A DNA stretch of 64,000 nt, from contig NMRA01000224.1 of the NCBI GenBank assembly GCA_002633005.1, forward strand, positions 459,642 through 523,641. The letters run 5' to 3'. The translations under genes and the position numbers were made by a program. The notes under the pieces were generated by a model. The model saw only the letters and a program-made list of their open reading frames with translations. It searched no databases and was not told the DNA's origin. Position 1 is the first letter of the stretch, and the number at the start of each line of letters is the position of its first letter. Below are positions 12,445-25,631 of this stretch, one piece after another. The stretch is from Phoronis australis. Its lineage: Eukaryota; Phoronida; Phoronidae.

Positions 12445-12600
12445 GTCGGATCCAGGATTTTGAGTTGGGGGGAAGGGCAGAGTATTAGCCAGGATTTTGC
12501 ACGTCAGACATTTGCACCCCCGAACTGCCAAATGGAATCTGGCAAAATTTTAGGGTGGCATGGCCCCCTTGCCCCCCCCCCTTAAATCCGCAACGGGTTT
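12445..12600. mobile_element. GGATCCAGG-type MITE copy
   Basis: This copy begins GGTCGGATCCAGGATTTTGA and shares GCACCCCCGAACTGCCAAAT with the element at 14152-14296. It has a long C run and ends CTTAAATCCGCAACGGG. Terminal bases are eroded. Confidence 0.6.
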
Positions 12601-13949
12601 CTTAATTAGGATCTTTGCTCAACTCTGAGAAAATTCGAGGAACAATTGACAAAAATCTCCATTTTTACCTTGTTTTATGTCGGAGTCCGTCACATGGCTA
12701 TTTTCTCTTAAAGAATCGTCAAACATTTATGGCTTTTAATAATTTGCTGACAGATCGCCTAAACCGTAACCGTCTTGGCTGACATTCACGATGCCATGGA
12801 CGATGACCCAGATGGGCTGATGAACTTTTGGTCTACATGAAAGTGCGGCTTCAATCGTGCAGGTGCTGTTCTGTTGCGGGAAAAACATTTTAGTTCGGCC
12901 TACAGTATTTTGCAGGGGGATCTTATTCCGGTGCTTTACAGGATTATATGACTTTTTGCAAGTTTATAAACACCCAGCATCCCAATTGGTAGGAATCTTC
13001 GCCGATTGTTTCTTAGTCATATATTTCAATTTATTTCCAACTTAAAACTAAATAAAAACAAACCCACCCATCTGAGCGGCATGTACCGTATACGCTGCCT
13101 ATGTAAGAACCCTCTCGGGTATGAGATACACGTGCGAAAGCCTTCAGGCATCGTTAAAGTCATATGATCTGTTTGTAGACGTTTTAAAAACATCGTGAAT
13201 CTGCATAAAAACCATTGAAACATACTCTCTGACACTTAATTAGAACTTTTCGTAAGTATGGGGTCGATCTGCTGCCTGTACATATTTTTTCTTTTATTTT
13301 ATATTTTCTTAAAATCTGCGTGATCAAAACAAACGAATGTTGCCCATAATGCTGTGCGGTTTGACCTTTCGGCAACTCGAGACAAATAGTCAGCTGTTTC
13401 CGGTACTGCTTCGAAGAAGAGAAGTTCGCCTTAACCAGGTAATTTATTCGTTTCTTAAACATTTTGATGACGATATTGCTCCCTGTATGAGCTGAACAGT
13501 CTAACTATTACTCTTAGAATTAGATGAAACCATTACCTGTGGGAAAATACGTACTGAATTCGATAGTAATCGTTGTGATCGAGTCGAGTCTGCAGTGGTA
13601 CCCTAGCCAGCCAGCTAGCGGTATCAAAGTACAGCTAGGTACCACTGTGTGTTTTTCTTCAATATAGAGCCCGAAATTCACACAGCCAGGGTAGTATATT
13701 TAGTGTACAGATTTGTATCAAGGCTAGCCCTAGTCCTAGGCCTATCAATGCTGTGACTTAAAAAGAGTGTAATGTTATTGTGGGTTGGATAGACCGTTTG
13801 TCACTCTATGGTCGTGAGTTGAATTTCCACCTGCTGGCAGTTTTCAGACTTTGGACTTGAATTGCAAAACTATTCGTGGTTTTTCATTGCCACAAGAAAA
13901 TCATCGTCTATCACCAGGGACTCTATACTCTACTTGTATATTGTACTAG

Positions 13950-14296
13950 CAGGGGCACATAGGAGGATTTAAGGGGGGGCTTGAACAAACCCTGTTTACC
14001 GTTTATGTTGTTTTTAGTAATAAGATCCACAAACCCAAAAATTCGACACCCCCGCATACCTACATCAGGCTGGGCTCGCGTATGTCGCAAAATTCTGGTT
14101 ATTCCTGTGCCCTGCCCCCCCCCCTAACTCAAAATACTGGATTCGCCCCTGGGGCAGATCCAGGATTTTGAGTTGGGGGAACATGGCAGAGTATTGGCCA
14201 GGATTTAGTTCACCAAACATTTGCACCCCCGAACTGCCAAATGGGAACTGTGAGAATTTTAGGGAGGCCATAGCCCCCCCTCAAAATCCACCACTG
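13950..14296. mobile_element. Composite CAGGGGC-type MITE flanked by ACTAG
   Basis: There are two head-to-tail units. The first (13950 to about 14151) starts CAGGGGCACATAGGAGG and ends GGATTCGCCCCTG. The second (about 14152-14296) starts GGGCAGATCCAGGATTTTGAG-like and ends AAAATCCACCACTG. ACTAG lies directly on both outer sides (13945-13949 and 14297-14301). The CAGNGGCGGATCCAG-type end is frequent in hAT MITEs. Confidence 0.6.
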
Positions 14297-14301
14297 ACTA
14301 G

Positions 14302-16191
14302 TCAGCTAGCTAGTCCACTTGAACACAACCCACTGGATCAGCGATGAATCCTCGGATTAAATGCAAGCAAACTTGGGAAGTGCCGGTAGGCTGAAGCTTG
14401 TTGCGAGAATAGTGAGATCATACAAAACCATGGTTGGGAATGGGATGCAACAAGTTGATGCCTGTTATTCAGTGAAGAAATCTGGTTCTCAAATTGCAGG
14501 ACACTGGGAGTGGTCACATCATTACAGAACAATATACTATATATGGGACCTCCTCAAAGGCAAAAGGGTATAAGCCAAAGGCAGATCAGTAGTAGCATTA
14601 ATAAAAGTCGAGCAGGTTACATCTTGTATTATCAGTGGTATGGTCTAGATTGGGTAAATAAAGGGCTAGGGACAGGGGAAGGTTAATGACAGTGTTTGCT
14701 TTTAATTAATATACTCTTTCTTGGACTTTGAGTGTGCAACTAGGCCGTAGCAGACTCAATTTATCAAGAACACAATCCATCAGTTTACATGGCAGAGGGC
14801 CTAAAGGGTGCTTCGAAAATCATCTATCCTCCTTGAATGTCAGTTGTTACAGACTTCTAGCATCAGTATTTCAGGTACACTCATACTTTTGCGAAAATGT
14901 GTATCCTATGGAATGTATTGAACAATGTTATCTATGTACTGCTCAGATTGACATTTTATGTGATTACTATGTTTTTAAAGGTTCACCGTAATGTGCATCA
15001 CCAGTTCACCAACAATAACAATACTCAAGCAACAGAGACAACATGATTGGAGTACTGAGCCATGTGCAGAGGAATAGGCTTAGGTGGTAATTGATGTTCG
15101 GTCTCTTCACATGCAGGTATGCTTGGAACTCTCGTTTCTTAACGCAATAGAACCGATTCTAAATAACTTTTGTGTTATCAAGTCATTTTTATTGTTTTCT
15201 TTCATCAGTAATCACACAAGCTTTATAGGTAACGAAACTGAAAACCTGTAATAAAATACATTTGCTATGTATCACTAAAATATGCCACATAAAATGCTAA
15301 AAATTATACTGTCTTAAAACTTCATTAATTAAAACTTCATTAATAACGGACCACTGGCTTTTTGAAGAACAACAACCAGTTTGTAGCTATGAAAAGACCA
15401 TTCCCCTTATGTTGAGGTCATGTTTAAACTACAACTCAAAATTAATGTGGTTTGATTTTTTTAGCCTCACATAAGTATATCTGATGATGAGGGCATTGTA
15501 TTCACGTTGCTGTGTCCATACTCACTGGGGTGGTGGGTATCACCAGCTGTGATTGTCATCAGGGTGTACCTGTGGCAGATGCTGAGGAGTGTCCACTACA
15601 CTGAAAAGATCTATAAGAAGCTACCTGTCACCTGCATTTTGCTTATGCCTGTGAGTATTTCTTATAAAGACAGTTTTGGAAATCCAGTTAAGCACCCTCA
15701 TTATGCACACATGTGACTCTGTGAAAGAAAACACTGCTGACATGACACTTGTAAAAACCTTTTACCATTTTCCTTCCAAGGCTCTGGCTACAGAGATTTG
15801 GTCTTGCAATCAACATCAATGTTTCAGACAAATACCCAAAACTCAATTTAACAAATAAATAAATTATCTGAATATGCTCATAATTGTTACTTATTGAGAA
15901 AATGTGAACAAATTATTTCCAGGCTATTAGGTATTAATGATGCCTGGACTAAACCTTTACTTGGCAATTTTGAAGGGAAAACATTATTACGGCCCTGACA
16001 GTACGCCTGTGACATGAATATTCATAAAGACTATCTATGGATTATTGGCAGGTTCATGATAAGGTCCAGTTTTAATCAAACTAAACAAAACACAATAAAA
16101 CACATTCCTTATTTGAGTTTTGTTTATTGTTTATCTGAAATTTAAGTATAAATACCAAAATAGCGATAACAATGGATTGCCAACAGTACAC
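14302..16191. other. Nothing identified
   Basis: Short unrelated frames and AT-rich sequence. Imperfect direct repeats such as AAAACTTCATTAAT at 15320-15350 are the only local structure seen. Confidence 0.45.
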
Positions 16192-16237
16192 TCTATAAGG
16201 TATGTATAAATAAATCTTTTTCAATAAGGCATGGAAA

Positions 16238-16415
16238 AATGTCGCAAACAGCTTGTCCCATCAGCACGCCATGTTTTTGGTCACATCACGTGACCTAATG
16301 AATATCAGTCCAAAAAGATTTCTGCCCGTCCTTGTCTAGGGCAGAAATCTTTTCGGACATACGTTCATGATGTGACCAAAAAGATGGCGTGCTGACGGTA
16401 CAAACTGTTCGCATT
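16238..16415. repeat. Long hairpin between 12-bp direct repeats
   Basis: Two ~85-bp arms (16238-16329 and 16338-16415) pair around a short loop. Matching blocks are GCACGCCATGTTTTTGGTCACATC against its inverted partner, and AAAAGATTTCTGCCC against GGGCAGAAATCTTTT. TCTATAAGGTAT occurs at 16192-16203 and again at 16415-16426, just outside the arms. Confidence 0.7.
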
Positions 16416-16426
16416 CTATAAGGTAT

Positions 16427-19400
16427 TCAGCTTTTAAAGTACACTAGTTAAGAAGAATTTTTTTCTCTTATACATGGCTATGAAGAAAATATTATTTTTA
16501 TTTTTGATTCAGGACTTTTGGTTTCTTCGTCATAAATGAGGAACTGGCAAGATTCTGCCGTAATGATGTGCTGGCTTTCAACAAAGGTACCAACTACAAC
16601 AAAAGGCGCCTACCCCAACATATTTTCGCAATGCAAGGGTTATGTCACAAATCGTACTGCTTTATCTACTTTGCTTGCAGTCAAACAAATTATGTTATTT
16701 ACTCAGGCACCATATTTTATGTGTCTAATGCATATTTGTTTTGTCTACTACTTAGTACTCAGATAAATGTGATTTCTTTGGGGTACTAATAAACAAAATT
16801 TATGCCCAATACCATTTCTTAGTTTCATACTGAAAATCGGATGAAGACTTAAATGTAATGAAACAGAACTGGTAAAGTTGCTACAAACCAACATTCCATC
16901 AACAATAAAGTAACTTTTAATTTATACCATTTTCCGCATCAGACCTCCTATCAGTAAGTTTCTTTACCCAGGTGAGGATGGGTTTCTTGGCGTGTAACAA
17001 ATTCACCTACAGAAAATGACAAGGTGTTTCAAGGCAACTTGATAAACTGAGGTTCGAACTATAACGAACTGTCAGTTCTTTTTAATTCCAGGAATCACTT
17101 GTACTTTGAGTAAGGAATGGGCCAAAACAATAAATAGTCAAAATCAATATTTGGTTTAATTGAAGGAAGGCAGGTTCATAGCAGCTTTAACAGCAATGAC
17201 ATAATTACATTAACAAACAAAATGGATTTTCACTGCCGGAGTTTAACCTGTATAACATCAAATGCATTTCACTGCAGTAATTCTCAACACAACAGAAATG
17301 TAAATGCAAACAAGAGTTGCAGCATGACATGTAATTAATCGAAATATGTTTGAAGTCATGGACACATTTATACTAATTACGTAGTCAATTCGCACAACCA
17401 CGTGGACCAACAAAAGCAGATGATGACTGTTGATAGACTCAACATGAACCAAGTTACATGACCACTTCAATTAAAAAGCAGGTACTGTATCACAGTTTTG
17501 GAGTTAAATGTAAGCAAACAGCGGTCAAGGATTGTTGGTTTACATATATAAAAAGTAGAATATCAGATTTATATGCTGTACGGTAAATGAGTAAGATCAA
17601 AAATATAGGCGTGTCCTTTTGTATTGACAACAGTCTATATCCACGTCAAGCTACTATGCAAAGGTAATTTTAAAATTAGTGTCAAATGTTCACTGAAGCA
17701 GTGATAGTTCTTTTGATAGATCAAATAACATTTGTTGACATTGCAAAACCATTGATCGTCAAGGCAATGAACTGGGTGGCCCCTGGAAGTCATGTGTCAA
17801 GTTTGTGCACGCCTTGTTTTTCTCTCAAGCATCTGCTAATTATGGACACCGGTGGCACTGGAGTATAGGCCTTTCTTAATCCTTGACAGCATTACTCTTA
17901 GATTTCTCACTGAAGTACCTATGTAGCCTGTAAGTGTAAAATATTGTGAAAAGTTACAATATAATTGAGCACTGAAACACTAAAACCAATTATACAGTGC
18001 AAAGAAAACCACCATTGGGTACAAGTAACGATAACTGTATGTAAACCACCAACGGAATGCCAGTATCAACAAGTGTGAGAGGTTGCAAGTTAGAAAGATG
18101 GTGCAAGAACTAATGCACGTATTGCCAAATCTTCATCGCATCATGATAACTTTTGATGGCCATTGCCACTTTATGGTTTAAGTGGATCCTAGAGTTCTAA
18201 GACAAGAAATTGAACTCATGGCAACATGGTTATGTCCCAAGTGCTACTCAGCAGCCGGTCATACTATTATCATCTTTTAACAAGCAGTAAAAAACCTACA
18301 TTGAGAGAAAATAACAGTTGCATTTTCACAGAAAAATTTCTGCGGCTATAAACCCTGTTATCTGCGCAACTTAACTTTTGATTTTAACCACTTTCCTCAT
18401 TCAGATGAGAAATAAGTTTTGGTCTTGCAAAGAACTTTCAGTCCATTATGGTTGTGACCATGTCAGGTGAATGAAATGGCATGCTGTGACACGTCAACCT
18501 AAAGAAACTCTCAAGTAGTAACAAATTGCTGGAGATTTTCAAGCCNGTATAGCCATCTTGACCAAGACTTATCCCCCCCCCACTGTACTCAGTACGACCA
18601 ACACTGATATGAGCTTTCTAATAAAGCTATTGGCGTGGCCAGGTGAAGTCCCCTAACACATCCTACAAACATCCCCCCTGTCCTGCCACAATTCTTTACA
18701 CCACCTGCCACATTGTTCTGCTAGTTGAAATCGATCTAAAAGCCATTTTGTACTTAATTTCGGTGTGAGCAGAGTGTCGACATGAACTGGAAAGTTAATC
18801 GAATCGTTTTTACCGGCTTTGGATGTCTAAGTAAACTGTAGCTGATGATGTTGTCATCGAAGTAATCGCAACGTAGTGCAGACGCAACACTTGTACACAA
18901 GGAATTTTTAATGTGATGATTTGGGAACATTGACATGTGCTAATGGACACAAAAACCTATTTCTAATTCGATTAGTGACTACTCGAGCAAAATATGAGCA
19001 GCTTTTAGCGACGACATTACTCTGTAATTGTCGATGATAGCAGTGGCCCCTGACAATAACTTCTTCGATGTAACCGAAGTTGATCATTCATACTACCGTA
19101 CACCACAGCATCGACGCTCCACTTGTCTACTGTGAAGTCAACTGCCACAGTGAACTTCGATTCAGGACCGAAGTTAACCCTCCATACTGACTGCAACTCC
19201 CCAAAACATCGCCATGTCGACGTTAGAATGAAAGGGTCTTACCAGTTTTAACTATATGCTAAAACACTAACATGGTGTAACTAGTCCGGGTCAGCGTGAA
19301 TCAGCACTACTACTAGCAGTATTAGAACAAAAACTGAACAGCTGATCGAATTGAGGCTCTTCAAAATGATTCGGGTCCGATGTATGCTGACTGAGATCAG

Positions 19401-19975
19401 TCACCCATCAGTGAATGCTCTAACCGTGTATACGAGTCATTGAACATTTCACAAACAGTACACTTACTGACTTATACTTGTCCATCGAAAGCCTGGTATT
19501 GTTCATTTGTTGTAATGTAAAACCTTCACGAGTTCGAACATTCAGTCTTGTCCTCATTGTTTCTCACCTATCGAACGAGTCGTACAGGTACACGGTTTGT
19601 TGGTAATGCCGCTTTTTGTACTGGCTAACACGTCTTTTTCTGAATCTCGTAGAGCAGGACGACTGCGTTTCGCCTTCGGACGTGCACCTCATAGACCTAC
19701 TTCTCCCCGCCATTTGTATAAATTCTGTTGACCTCTAGATCTGTGGCTGCGCATGCGTTGTTGTAATGTTAACAATCTATTTAGCACCACGGATACTAAA
19801 TTCTTTGTAAACATTTCATTCGTTTGTAGTATTTACAACGATTTTTTTCAAACTTTTTGCACAAGTTGAAAGTTAATAACTTTTTGAACTCCCAGTCACA
19901 TCAAAAAACCGGCTTTAACGGCGTTAAGAGGTTTTTTCTTCTATAACTCGGACCATAGGCCTTTAACCTCGGGTA
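16427..19975. other. Nothing identified
   Basis: No exon or mobile element recognised over about 3.5 kb apart from a single ambiguous base (18547). A terminal RTK exon or 3' UTR could lie here but gives no protein signature. Confidence 0.4.
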
Positions 19976-20607
19976 AGTAGTATAGTAAGTTGTTTAGGCG
20001 CCCCGTTAGGGAATACCTAGGTCAAAGTAATAGGTCAACAGTCACGTATGAGTGGAACCGGAAGTGACGCCATCCGCCAACCGGAAAGAAGTGACAATGA
20101 CGTCTCAAATCATTAGTAGGCTTAATTGGACCTGTTAGAGAGGGACCTCGATATTATAAAAAGAACAAAGGGGAAAATTTATACAACAACGACACGTATC
20201 CCGCGCAAAATAAGGTAATCAACCTTTTGTTCTTATTCAGTACGCAACATAATCGCTATTTTGTTTCCACTCTAGATCACTTGAAGTCTGTATACACAAC
20301 ATAATCTTTTATAACATCCAGGTAGTGGACCGTGCCACGCTCTAACCTACGTGGTGATGTCAGCAGTCACGTGACTTCCGATTCGACCTCGTTTACTTTC
20401 CGGTTTACCAAGTCTTCCGTCAGACATTGGATCGAGGTCCCTCTCTAACAGGTCCAAGTAAACCTATTACGTAATGATTTGTGACGTCATTGTCACTTTT
20501 TTCGGTTGGCTGATGACGTCACTTCCGGATGCACTCAAAATGCGTGACCTCTGACCTATGACCTAGGCGCCTCGCAGACGAGCGTCTAAACAACTTACTA
20601 TACTACT
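19976..20607. mobile_element. Foldback element with ~180-bp terminal inverted repeats
   Basis: The left arm (19976 to about 20155) and right arm (about 20430-20607) are inverted copies. Shared blocks include AGTAGTATAGTAAGTTGTTTAG-like ends, CCTAGGTCA, CCGGAAGTGACG, GTGACAATGACGTC and GGACCTGTTAGAGAGGGACC. It has no ORF, so it is probably non-autonomous. The arms carry CRE palindromes (TGACGTCA at 20482-20489 and 20514-20521) next to an ETS-like ACTTCCGG. Confidence 0.75.
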
Positions 20608-21168
20608 CTGGTAGTTGTAGGCAAACCACCTGTCACTGCTCAGTTGTGCCTGAAAACTAAGCCCATAAGTTTGATGAGTGACACAAATTCTGGGACTCTA
20701 TGACAGTTTTTCTAGCGTGTAAACCGTGTTGCCGTTATCGCGGGGGCCTTTGTGGTACAATCGTGTCGCTTAACAAAGATAGCGATGTCTGTGTTGCTTT
20801 GGGAAAGGGCTAGGTTCAAAAAAACCAATGACAAATACAATAAGCAAACATTTACTTGTTGATTTTAAGTACCCTGCTACCTGAAACGGATTAAGGGATG
20901 ACTACTGAACACTGCAGTAGGCATTACCTGGGTCAAATTCCTTGTTGGGTCATTCTTCAGCTAAGTCGGAACTCGCTTATCTTGTAGGGAATCTCTTGGT
21001 CCCATTGAATCGGACTTAACCGAGGTTTACTGTTTAATTTTATTTGAAGTGTGTCGTTGTTCGATGCCTAGCCGATTTTGGATAATTTCTAGCTCAGACT
21101 TAATTGCGCGGGCTATTCAAAACCCTAATTTGAATGAACATTTTTTTGCTTGAAGCCGGATCACTTAC

Positions 21169-21274
21169 CTGGTTGGTGTTGTTCTGAATCAGTTGATCGA
21201 CCTCTTCACACAGTTCCCCAAATGTAGGTCGGTCTTCGGGCTTTTCCCGCCAACATGACATCATGATTTTATAC
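21169..21274 (-). CDS. RTK exon: kinase C-terminal helices
   Basis: This 106-nt exon (acceptor gattttattag, donor gtaagtga) is phase 2 to phase 0. It encodes YKIMMSCWREKPEDRPTFGE and LCEEVDQLIQNNTNQ. It carries the subdomain XI signature C-W-x-x-x-P-x-x-R-P-x-F, whose Arg locks the C-lobe. The kinase fold ends about here. The strong donor says at least one more exon follows, but none is convincing between 20608 and 21168. If unspliced, the frame would stop after 22 more residues. Confidence 0.93.
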
Positions 21275-21879
21275 CTAATAAAATCAAAGTTACAGGGCAT
21301 TTGAAGGGGATGGAATGTCAAACTCTCTTAACATCTGAGCAATTTCTATGTAACGCGTGGGTAACCCTGCTTGTGAGCATACAAGCTTGCATGATTTTTA
21401 TTTCGTCTACTTCATAAATATGCATGTCATAGACAGTCGAAAAGCTCAATCAATGAACATGCATTCATATTGTCTCGAGTGCAAGGATCCCTTTCGAATC
21501 CTTAATTTCATACTTTTCAGAAATTTTAAGTATTATAACTCGACAATGAACCAGACAAAAGATACTGTGAATACATTAATTTCGTCTTAAAAGAAAGGAT
21601 AAAAAGATGACGATCTCTCAGATTTTAAGAAAGAATTTATTTTAACTAAGTAATGACTAGAACATAAAAGTAACTCTGTAATGACGTCGTGACGACCACC
21701 ATCTTGTACGTTCAAAGACGTGGCAGTAAATGAAGGAATCAATTTTGCATTTGCTAAGGAAATGCAGACACATACGAATTCACACTTACTGAAACTACAA
21801 GTACTTCCTGGAGAACAAAAATGTTCTGTTTCCATTTTTTTAAAGCCAAACAAGTGCTCAAAAAGTGCAATCGGCTTAC

Positions 21880-22088
21880 ATGTCATCGTCACACTGATCC
21901 GGCTTGGGCATGCGATAACCAGACTTAAGGACATCTAGGAGGCTCTTGGCGGATATTGCAGGGTAGGGACTGCCACCTAGCGTGGCGATCTCCCACAATA
22001 CTACTCCATAACTCCATACGTCACTTTTGGACGTGTACTTTCCGTTCAACAAGGATTCAATGCTCATCCACTTGAAGGGAACGCGTTC
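21880..22088 (-). CDS. RTK exon: kinase P+1 loop to helix G
   Basis: This 209-nt exon (acceptor tatcttcacgagcag, donor gtaagccg) is phase 0 to phase 2. It starts [18 protein letters not shown] (the K-W-M-x-x-E variant of APE), then [20 protein letters not shown] with the conserved Asp of helix F, and ends [10 protein letters not shown] plus a split Met. The order and spacing match tyrosine kinase subdomains VIII-X without gaps. Confidence 0.95.
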
Positions 22089-22267
22089 CTGCTCGTGAAG
22101 ATAAACAAAAGGTAGGTTTTACAAAATGCAGTTTGAAATTTATTTCGCATGGTAAAGGTCAGAGGTAGAGTTGCAAAAAAGTTTACCTTTGCCGGAACTG
22201 TAAACGGTTGACGTAAAACTCCTAAACACACGTGAGCAAGGTGTGATGCCAGTGTCTCACATCTTAA

Positions 22268-23922
22268 AGGAGAATGCCACCCGATTTAATTAGTCTTTTT
22301 TGCCGTCTTAATCGGTCTATATCCACATCGCCTTGAAGGCGGTTGACCTTACCTTGCCGAGAGCTGTCGCGTTAACCTGTGAGGAAGGTGAGAAACGACG
22401 CAGCGACGTCAGTGGTTCATTTGCAGAGTTAATGCCGCTATGTTGCGGTGCATCATTCCCGCTTGTTCGAACGACGCAGCTGCGAGGAAAGCGGGTATAT
22501 CGTTTTTTCGACTTCCTCGAGAGTCCAAAATGCTTAGGAAGTGGCTCGTGGTAGTGAAGAATTAAAAGTACGCTATAAATACAAGTATGAGGCCGTGAAA
22601 CATCTCCGTGTCTGTGGCCTGTAGTCGTCGATGCCGGGACAGTGCCTGACGAATGCCGGCTTACGTTCCGTTGTCTGAGCTTGTTCACGGCGCCTCTCTT
22701 GTATTTCTTCATCACTGTATTCCTGTTCGAGCTGATAGCCTGTGAAACTTAACGATCCACCTGCGAAGTCTTCGTTAGTATGAGCTCTCGTCTAAGTCGG
22801 GATTGCGAGTTGCCGTGTTGACGTTTATTACTGAGCGTTCTGTTTCAAAATGAATTATTCTCACCCTTATATCAATACTTATATAAAACTGAAAGAAAGT
22901 GTGTCTCATTAGATGCAATTTGGAATGCCTTTGGAATGTTCGTGAGTGCAAATGATTTGAGAAGACAGCAATGAATAAATCACTGCGTTAACGGCTTTAT
23001 TTGTAATAAAAGTAATTGACGGGACACCGAGGCCGTGTGAGCTCATGCTAATTAAGTGTTTGCTTACAGAAACTGTTGTGAAACAATTCGATTTCTATAC
23101 CACCGCCAGGTGTTAGGGAATCTATATTTACATTTACATTATTCAAATAATGATTGTCAATGTAAAACTTCTGCCGTGACGGTTCTGTGGCCAAAGCGGA
23201 ACCTGACTTCGCGGCCTCCGACAAGTAAGTAGATTTGCAGTTTCGTGGCTAATTCACCAAAATAATCACGTGCACTTTACTTCTTTGGCTCGCTAGTATT
23301 TCTTGACTGGAAGTTTAGTTTCCAACTATGGATTGTTTATGTTCGTGATGTCTGATCGGCTTCCGAGCCACTGACCGGGATAACGAGTGGCCCCGCCGGC
23401 CGCGATCGGGCTCCGAGCCACTGGCCAGGATAACAAACGTTTTGTGTGTTTAGAACTCAAAAAATAACAAGTCTAAACACACAGATCTAGGTTCTCCTGT
23501 CTGCAACTCACGAAAAAATACTTAGAATTTATCTCCGAACAGACCCCAAACTCCTTCTACGACGGACCTTATTAGCCTCAGTGCCGAACGTTGTAGGCTA
23601 CGGTGTGTGCAAACGCCAATAAATCCGTAACAGCGAAATTAAACAACACGTTTATATAAGAGCTCGGTGTATTTTTACGGGTTTTACATCGAAGTTTGAT
23701 GATTTATTGGTGTTAAACGATGAATTCAAGCAATAAGCTGACACCAGTAATCCGTGTTGTGAACTACTGAACAGACTGCGTGTGAAACCAATTACGTCAT
23801 TGGATAATTTCAACACCTCCGTCTGCCGTCATGTGTCAACGCAACCGTACGTGCCCTTATGGAATAGAACTACTCGATCTAAATTGATACAAATTAGGTT
23901 GTTTTTTGGGTGACATGCTCCT
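22268..23922 (+). mobile_element. Kolobok-like DNA transposon, TTAA-flanked
   Basis: TTAA at 22264-22267 and 23923-23926 flanks inverted ends. The left end is AGGAGAATGCCACCC and the right end, read inward, AGGAGCATGTCACCC (13 of 15 identical). The body is 1,655 bp with a degenerate copy of the THAP-like segment near 22500-22640. TTAA target duplications plus a THAP domain point to the Kolobok superfamily rather than P elements (8-bp duplications) or piggyBac (no THAP). It carries no intact transposase. Confidence 0.7.
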
Positions 23923-24364
23923 TTAAGATTACTAGGCACAGTGAACAAGGCATTATGCAAGTAATAGGCTACTACTGGACACGACCACGTAAGACATGTT
24001 AGTGTATGTCACCGTAAACGATAAATGGCGGTAAAACTACGCATGCTAATTAAGGTCCACACACCTAAATTGATATCGTGATTATACGTCGGTCCTTAAG
24101 TACGGCACAGACAAAAGCTACGTTCTCAGCCTGCTGTCTCAGGTGTCATTAAACTACACAATATTTCACGTCAAGACGTGGAAGCGGAAGAGAATTGAGT
24201 GAACTAAATCAACTGGCATGTTTTCCTCATAATCCCGATTGCAGGAAAGACACTCTGCGTATTGTCTATCCGTCTACAAGACTTAATGTTCAGCTTCTTC
24301 ATTCGAAGCCTGAGGCAGGTGGATGAGCATTTAACTCTGCGTCATTGCCTTACGAACTTGAAGA

Positions 24365-24566
24365 CAAAACATGCGCGCACCCAGACTAAAAATATGGGGG
24401 GCTCGAATTTTTGGGAACGTGGACCTTTTACTAAAAAAGCGCGGTACGAGTCAGAGCTTTTGATAGTTCCTGCTCGTTTAGTGGGCTATTGTCTCGTTTT
24501 CTCGTACTTTTTGTTTCTTTTCGGCGGATTTTTTGTCCACTTCGCCAAATGGGGGCCTCCATTATA
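24365..24566 (-). mobile_element. GAGCCCCC-type MITE, copy 2
   Basis: This minus-strand copy reads GAGGCCCCCATTTGGCGAAG at its start and AAAAATTCGAGCCCCCCATA with TAGTCTGGGTGCGCGCATG at its end. The middle is diverged from the other copies. Confidence 0.6.
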
Positions 24567-25631
24567 ACTCGTATATCAAGCTTTGTCAACTAGTAAAAGT
24601 ATATACTTTCTGAAAGAAAAAAAGATCAAGAAATATAAAAACATGTTTTATATTTATGCACCATTATCATTATTACGTCAAAGTTTAGTTTTTAAGAAAC
24701 GTACATTCTTAGCAAAATTAACAAAATAGCCTTTTGGTTGATTTTAATGAGACCTTTTTCAAATGGAAATTTCACCAGTCACATCAAAAACTTTGTTAGG
24801 AATCTTCGATTAGTCTTTTCGTTTCGTTTCTATGACAAATGAAATCACAGAACGTAAGGAATTTTTGTAATAAAATAAAAGTCGTATTTGTCTTTTTTAG
24901 ATGACGCAAAAAGTATGTCTCCATATCGAAAATCCTATAGCGTTTTTGAGACCCAGGTCGCCAAACGAAATCTGATGTCGCCAAGTTGAAAACAAAGTCA
25001 TCGGCGCCGAGTAATTGCGTATTCCATTGAGCATTAATTTTCGTCAAGCAAAGAAGAAAAATCTCGTACAGAGGTAACAGCACCCTTCAGCTTGCGGTTC
25101 TCTAATTTTCACCGTAGACCTGCGTACATTCAGTCTCTAACCCGTTATTCCGACTACCGCAGACGACCGCATGGCCTAGTGGCGCGAAATCCGCAGATTT
25201 TGCTCGATTTTTACCGAAAATTTCGACTTCTGTTTGTTTACTTCTGTTGTAATTAAAATGTGGTGGGAAATGTGTTCAATTCACGAAATAAGCGGAACAA
25301 TTGTAATTCAAAGATAACAAATCTAGAAAAACTTTTAGTAATTTCAAGTTTGGAAGTCAACACGAAATTGAGCGCTACTAGTATTTCACAATGGAAACGA
25401 TGGACAGAAATCGTCTAAAGCAGCCGAGCTAGATATGCTGCATGTTGGAACGACGCACAGAGGTTGTGGATTCATTTTGCCGGTTACCACCATCTGGTCA
25501 AATGACATATAAGACTTCTGATTGGGTCCTGATGACGACTTCTGTGTTGCAGACCAATCACATGTCTCAGCCGGTTGACTTGTCGGACCGGCGAAGTGAA
25601 TCGGGTGCAATCTGAACAGATTAAAACTTAC

